Source: Clostridium_AW sp040797845 (lineage in GTDB: Bacteria > Bacillota > Clostridia > Clostridiales > Clostridiaceae). From it: a DNA stretch of 64,000 bases. A program made the position numbers and the translations under genes. The notes below the pieces were generated by a model, which saw only the letters and a program-made list of their open reading frames with translations, was not told where the DNA came from and did no database searches. Below are positions 61,181 to 64,000 of the stretch, one piece after another. Each line of letters starts with the position of its first letter. Position 1 is the first letter of the stretch. The stretch covers positions 1-64,000 of the forward strand of contig JBFNFA010000008.1 in NCBI GenBank assembly GCA_040797845.1, given 5' to 3'.

Positions 61181-61391
61181 TTTGCTATATTTATTTTTTA
61201 TTTTAAGGTTAATATATCAAGAATACTGTTATTTACTACGGGAAAGCCCTGGATTTATATACTTTCATTAATGGAATGTATATAACGTATATATTGAAAA
61301 CAATCTTAATATTAAGTAAACTTATATAAGTGGGCAATATGCAACGGCATTTCATTAAAGTTGATTTTTGGAAAATGAGGGAGGTTGTTTT

Positions 61392-62228
61392 ATGGTAAAA
61401 AATCAACTATATGGTATAGGAAAAGTTGAGGAGATATGTAATTTATCAAAAAAAGCCATTAGATATTATGATAAAATGGGAATATTATCTCCAGATAAGG
61501 TATCAGATAAAAATGGTTATAGATATTATAGCAAAAAAACTTTATTATCTGTACCAATGATAAAATACTACAAACAAAGTGGTTTTAAACTTGAAGAAAT
61601 GAAAGCTTTACTTGAAGGAACAACCTATTCAATTTTTGAAAAAAGTTTTAGAAACAAAATAGATGAACTTAAAGAGTTAGAAAATGAGATAAGTTTAAAA
61701 ATTAAATCTATAAAAGATTGGTATGATCTTATAGTTGAAGCACAGACGGTTATAGAAAATGATATTAAAGAAGTGTCAGTAAAATATGTGGAAAACTGTA
61801 AAATGATATACTTAGATCAAGATTTTAATTATGATTATATGGACTCTATAATAAATATAGAATTTACTAATTATATAGAAAGCATAAATAATGCAATAAC
61901 TGGTCCTGTAATGATACATTTTCCATCCTTTGAAGATAAAATGAACGGAAAATGTAATAAAATGAAAATAATGCAGCAAACAATATTAAAATGTAAAGAG
62001 AGTGAGACAGTTAAATTTGGAGGATTTATGGTAGCCTCTTGCTATCATGTTGGCTCACATGAGACAATTAGTGAAACATATAAAAAAATAAAAGATTGGG
62101 CAAAGAAAAATGGGTATAAATATGAAGATAAATCATATGAAAGATATGTTACTGATTATTGGACAACCAAAAATATTGATGAGTTTGTAACAGAAGTAAT
62201 GGTTAAGATTAATAAGGGGAAAAAATGA
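61392..62228 (+). CDS. MerR-family regulator, BmrR-like with GyrI domain
   Basis: MerR winged helix at the N-terminus (YGIGKVEEICNLSKKAIRYY, then NGYRYYSKKTLL), long helix (80-125), and a GyrI-like ligand domain (about 145-275) ending in TVKFGGFMVASCYHVGSHET and a final strand. 278 residues. The ATG at 61392 follows GGGAGG; a frame from 61368 overlaps it. The CCCTATAGGG palindrome in the promoter of the next gene is its likely target, which would make the downstream transporter its regulon. Confidence 0.85.
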   Translation: MVKNQLYGIGKVEEICNLSKKAIRYYDKMGILSPDKVSDKNGYRYYSKKTLLSVPMIKYYKQSGFKLEEMKALLEGTTYSIFEKSFRNKIDELKELENEISLKIKSIKDWYDLIVEAQTVIENDIKEVSVKYVENCKMIYLDQDFNYDYMDSIINIEFTNYIESINNAITGPVMIHFPSFEDKMNGKCNKMKIMQQTILKCKESETVKFGGFMVASCYHVGSHETISETYKKIKDWAKKNGYKYEDKSYERYVTDYWTTKNIDEFVTEVMVKINKGKK

Positions 62229-62245
62229 GTATTTAAATGAAAACG

Positions 62246-62260
62246 TTCCCCTAAGGGGAA
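62246..62260. promoter_or_regulatory. Hairpin or operator-like palindrome after the MerR gene
   Basis: TTCCCC-TAA-GGGGAA, extendable by three more pairs on each side. It resembles the palindrome in the next promoter (62511-62520). It may end the merR transcript, although no T-run follows, or be a second binding site. Confidence 0.5.
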
Positions 62261-62501
62261 TGTATAGATTACAAATAAAAGCATTTTAAGAGATAAATTG
62301 TGAAATATTTATTAATTAAAATGTTTTTTTATGTCCAAATTTAAGGGGTGGTATTATTTACTATAATTTCAAAGTATAAGAAATACCGTTTGAAGCATTG
62401 ATATATCAAGTTTAAGCATAATTAAGTAAAGTATTAATCAAGAAGGAAATTATTAGTAAAAAATTACAGAAATAAAATTAAAAAAATTCAGAAAAATAAT
62501 G

Positions 62502-62533
62502 TTGACTCTCCCCTATAGGGAAAAGGTTATAAT
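62502..62533 (+). promoter_or_regulatory. MerR-type promoter with 20-bp spacer
   Basis: TTGACT (62502-62507), 20 bp, TATAAT (62528-62533). The perfect palindrome CCCTATAGGG (62511-62520) lies between. The left part TTGACTCTCCCCTA is the same as I recall for the BmrR-controlled bmr promoter. Apart from this and 62246-62260, the stretch 62229-62688 holds nothing I recognise. Confidence 0.75.
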
Positions 62534-62688
62534 ATTGACTAATAAAAAGTTATTCGTTAATTTCAAAACAAACAAGACATCCATATATAAAATTATAACA
62601 ATCTTAAAATCTAAATGGGTTATTATAAATCTTTATTTAATGATTATATAACGGAACATGATAAAGTTTAAGTGGGAGGGTTTTATTA

Positions 62689-63798
62689 ATGAGTGAAATG
62701 TCAGGAGCAGTCAATTCTTCTGCAATTGCTGCTAAAAAAAAGCTATCATCTGATTTCCGTAAAAAGGGTATTTCAATCGCATTGTTCTCAGGTCTTATGT
62801 ATGGATTTTATTCTGCATTTATGACACTTGGCATGACCAAGGGGGTTTGGGCAGATTGGTATGGCGAGAATACCGCGGGTTTATCAGTGATTGTAATTAC
62901 ATATTTATTGGGGGCACTTGGGAGTGCAGTAAATGATACATGCAGTGCTATTTGGGCACTAGCTTATGCAGGTGTAAAAGGAAAACTTGGTGATTTTTTC
63001 AGATGCCTTAAGACAACTCCAGGAAAAGTAATGATTCTAGCTGCTCTTATAGGAGGGCCAATCTCAAGTACAGCTTATGTTGTTGGTCTCCAAATGGCAG
63101 GGTCTATTGTTATCCCTATTACTGCTCTTTGTCCAGCTATTGGAGCTATATTAGGAAGAGTACTATTTAAACAAGAATTAAACAAACGTATGATGACTGG
63201 TATTGTAATTTGTGTTCTTTCAAGCTTTTTAATCGGTAGTACAAGCCTTGCAGGAGATGCGCCAGAAGGAATGCTTTTAGGACTAGGTATTGCTTTTATA
63301 GCTGCTCTTGGATGGGGATTTGAAGGATGCGTTGCCGGCTATGGTACATCAATGATTGACTCAGAAATTGGGATAACAATACGTCAAGCAACATCAGGAT
63401 TAGCAAACTTAATAATTCTAGTTCCTATTTTCGGTATGGTAGTTGGTGATGGTATTGGTTTCTCAACTAGTCTAACTATTAGTGCATTTGCAAGCGGTCC
63501 TGCTATGATTTGGTTTGCTTTAAGTGGTCTTTGTGCATTTGTTTCATATATGTGCTGGTATAACGGTAATAGCATGTGTGGTGCAGCTCTTGGTATGGCA
63601 TGTAATGGAACTTTTTCATTCTGGGGTCCATTCTGCTGCTGGATTGTTCTTGGAGTATTTGCAGGTATGAGTGGATGGGCTTTACCTCCTATAGTTTGGG
63701 CGGCAGCTGTATTAATGATTTTTGGTATCTTAGTTATTGCCATGAATCCAATGGATTTATTTAAAAAGAAGGAGGTAGACCATTATGAAACCGCTTAA
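62689..63798 (+). CDS. DMT-like multi-pass membrane transporter
   Basis: 369 residues with ten hydrophobic helices in two similar halves, the drug/metabolite transporter (EamA-like) layout: GISIALFSGLMYGFYSAFMTLG opens the first half, and ALGWGFEGCVAGYGTSMIDS the second. Cys and Gly are unusually frequent in the late helices (SYMCWYNGNSMCGAALGMAC). Substrate unknown. GGGAGGG lies 9 nt before the ATG. It overlaps the next gene by 15 bp. Control by the upstream BmrR-like protein suggests export of a small amphipathic compound (inference). Confidence 0.72.
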   Translation: MSEMSGAVNSSAIAAKKKLSSDFRKKGISIALFSGLMYGFYSAFMTLGMTKGVWADWYGENTAGLSVIVITYLLGALGSAVNDTCSAIWALAYAGVKGKLGDFFRCLKTTPGKVMILAALIGGPISSTAYVVGLQMAGSIVIPITALCPAIGAILGRVLFKQELNKRMMTGIVICVLSSFLIGSTSLAGDAPEGMLLGLGIAFIAALGWGFEGCVAGYGTSMIDSEIGITIRQATSGLANLIILVPIFGMVVGDGIGFSTSLTISAFASGPAMIWFALSGLCAFVSYMCWYNGNSMCGAALGMACNGTFSFWGPFCCWIVLGVFAGMSGWALPPIVWAAAVLMIFGILVIAMNPMDLFKKKEVDHYETA

Positions 63799-64000
63799 TT
63801 ATGCTATATTAAAACATTTTACTACTGTAAAAGAAGCTTGTGCTGATGATGTAATTGAAGCATTAAAAGGTGAATATGGTAAATTCAAAGCTCTTAATAA
63901 GAAAGCTGTAATTACAGCCTTAATGACAGCGGAAGCAAATGGACTTCTTGAAGAAACAAGATTTGATATGAATAAAAGTGGTGAACTAAGAGTTTATTAT
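63784..64000 (+). CDS. Unknown small protein, cut by the window end
   Basis: Seventy-two codons are visible, starting MKPLNYAILKHFTTVKEACA behind AAGGAGG, with no stop before the window ends. The sequence alternates short helices and reads like a winged-helix fold (DDVIEALKGEYGKFKALNKK, then ALMTAEANGLLEETRFDM), but it lacks clear DNA-binding signs. It overlaps the transporter gene by 15 bp, so the two are co-translated and probably work together. Confidence 0.6.

Overview
The window looks like chromosome of a low-GC, spore-forming Firmicute, most likely Clostridium sensu stricto. The grounds are strong AT bias, AGGAGG-type ribosome binding sites, TTG/GTG starts with good Shine-Dalgarno spacing, a spore-coat transglutaminase (Tgl), an LtaS-like enzyme, HelD and PepV. 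No rRNA, tRNA, CRISPR array or replication origin was seen.

Layout. 1-3.8 kb: three short genes (BltD-like acetyltransferase, CDP-alcohol phosphatidyltransferase, DUF169) among dispersed repeats, including four hairpin copies whose stems keep pairing despite base changes. 3.8-27.1 kb: mostly housekeeping backbone. It holds a DUF218 protein, a zinc-ribbon protein, hisS, pepF, a Zn/Cd/Pb P-type ATPase behind an ArsR/SmtB-like operator, a two-component system with a lipoprotein, helD, an orphan F420-ligase-like gene, an MBL hydrolase, an ATP-cone protein, pepV, a TSUP permease, an LtaS-like enzyme and rlmD.

27.1-39.2 kb: a composite island at the 3' end of rlmD. The last codons of rlmD recur at about 32.86 and 38.85 kb, so the insert is divided into two segments. 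The first carries a Fur-boxed YclNOPQ-type siderophore transporter and a broken AraC regulator. The second begins with an integrase C-terminal remnant and carries a much more GC-rich, tightly coupled module: HTH protein, response regulator, intramembrane-type kinase, ABC ATPase and FtsX-type permease. IS21-like transposase debris follows.

39.4-64 kb: accessory and regulatory genes. These are an ECF sigma factor with two zinc-finger anti-sigma genes and a lipoprotein; TetR plus oleate hydratase; a three-gene AAA+ (MoxR-like) / seven-bladed propeller-like / VWA operon, the best candidate for an incompletely described system; a MerR/GNAT pair; an unknown helical protein coupled to Tgl; a decayed phage lysis cassette (holin with an early stop, plus amidase); a MerR gene; an AraC-GyrI / GyrI / ABC drug-efflux operon; an iron-containing alcohol dehydrogenase; a BmrR-like MerR gene; and a membrane transporter followed by a gene cut by the window end. 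Three promoters have the long 19-20 bp spacer typical of MerR control. Starts were moved from the longest frame to the codon best placed behind a ribosome binding site where this was clear.
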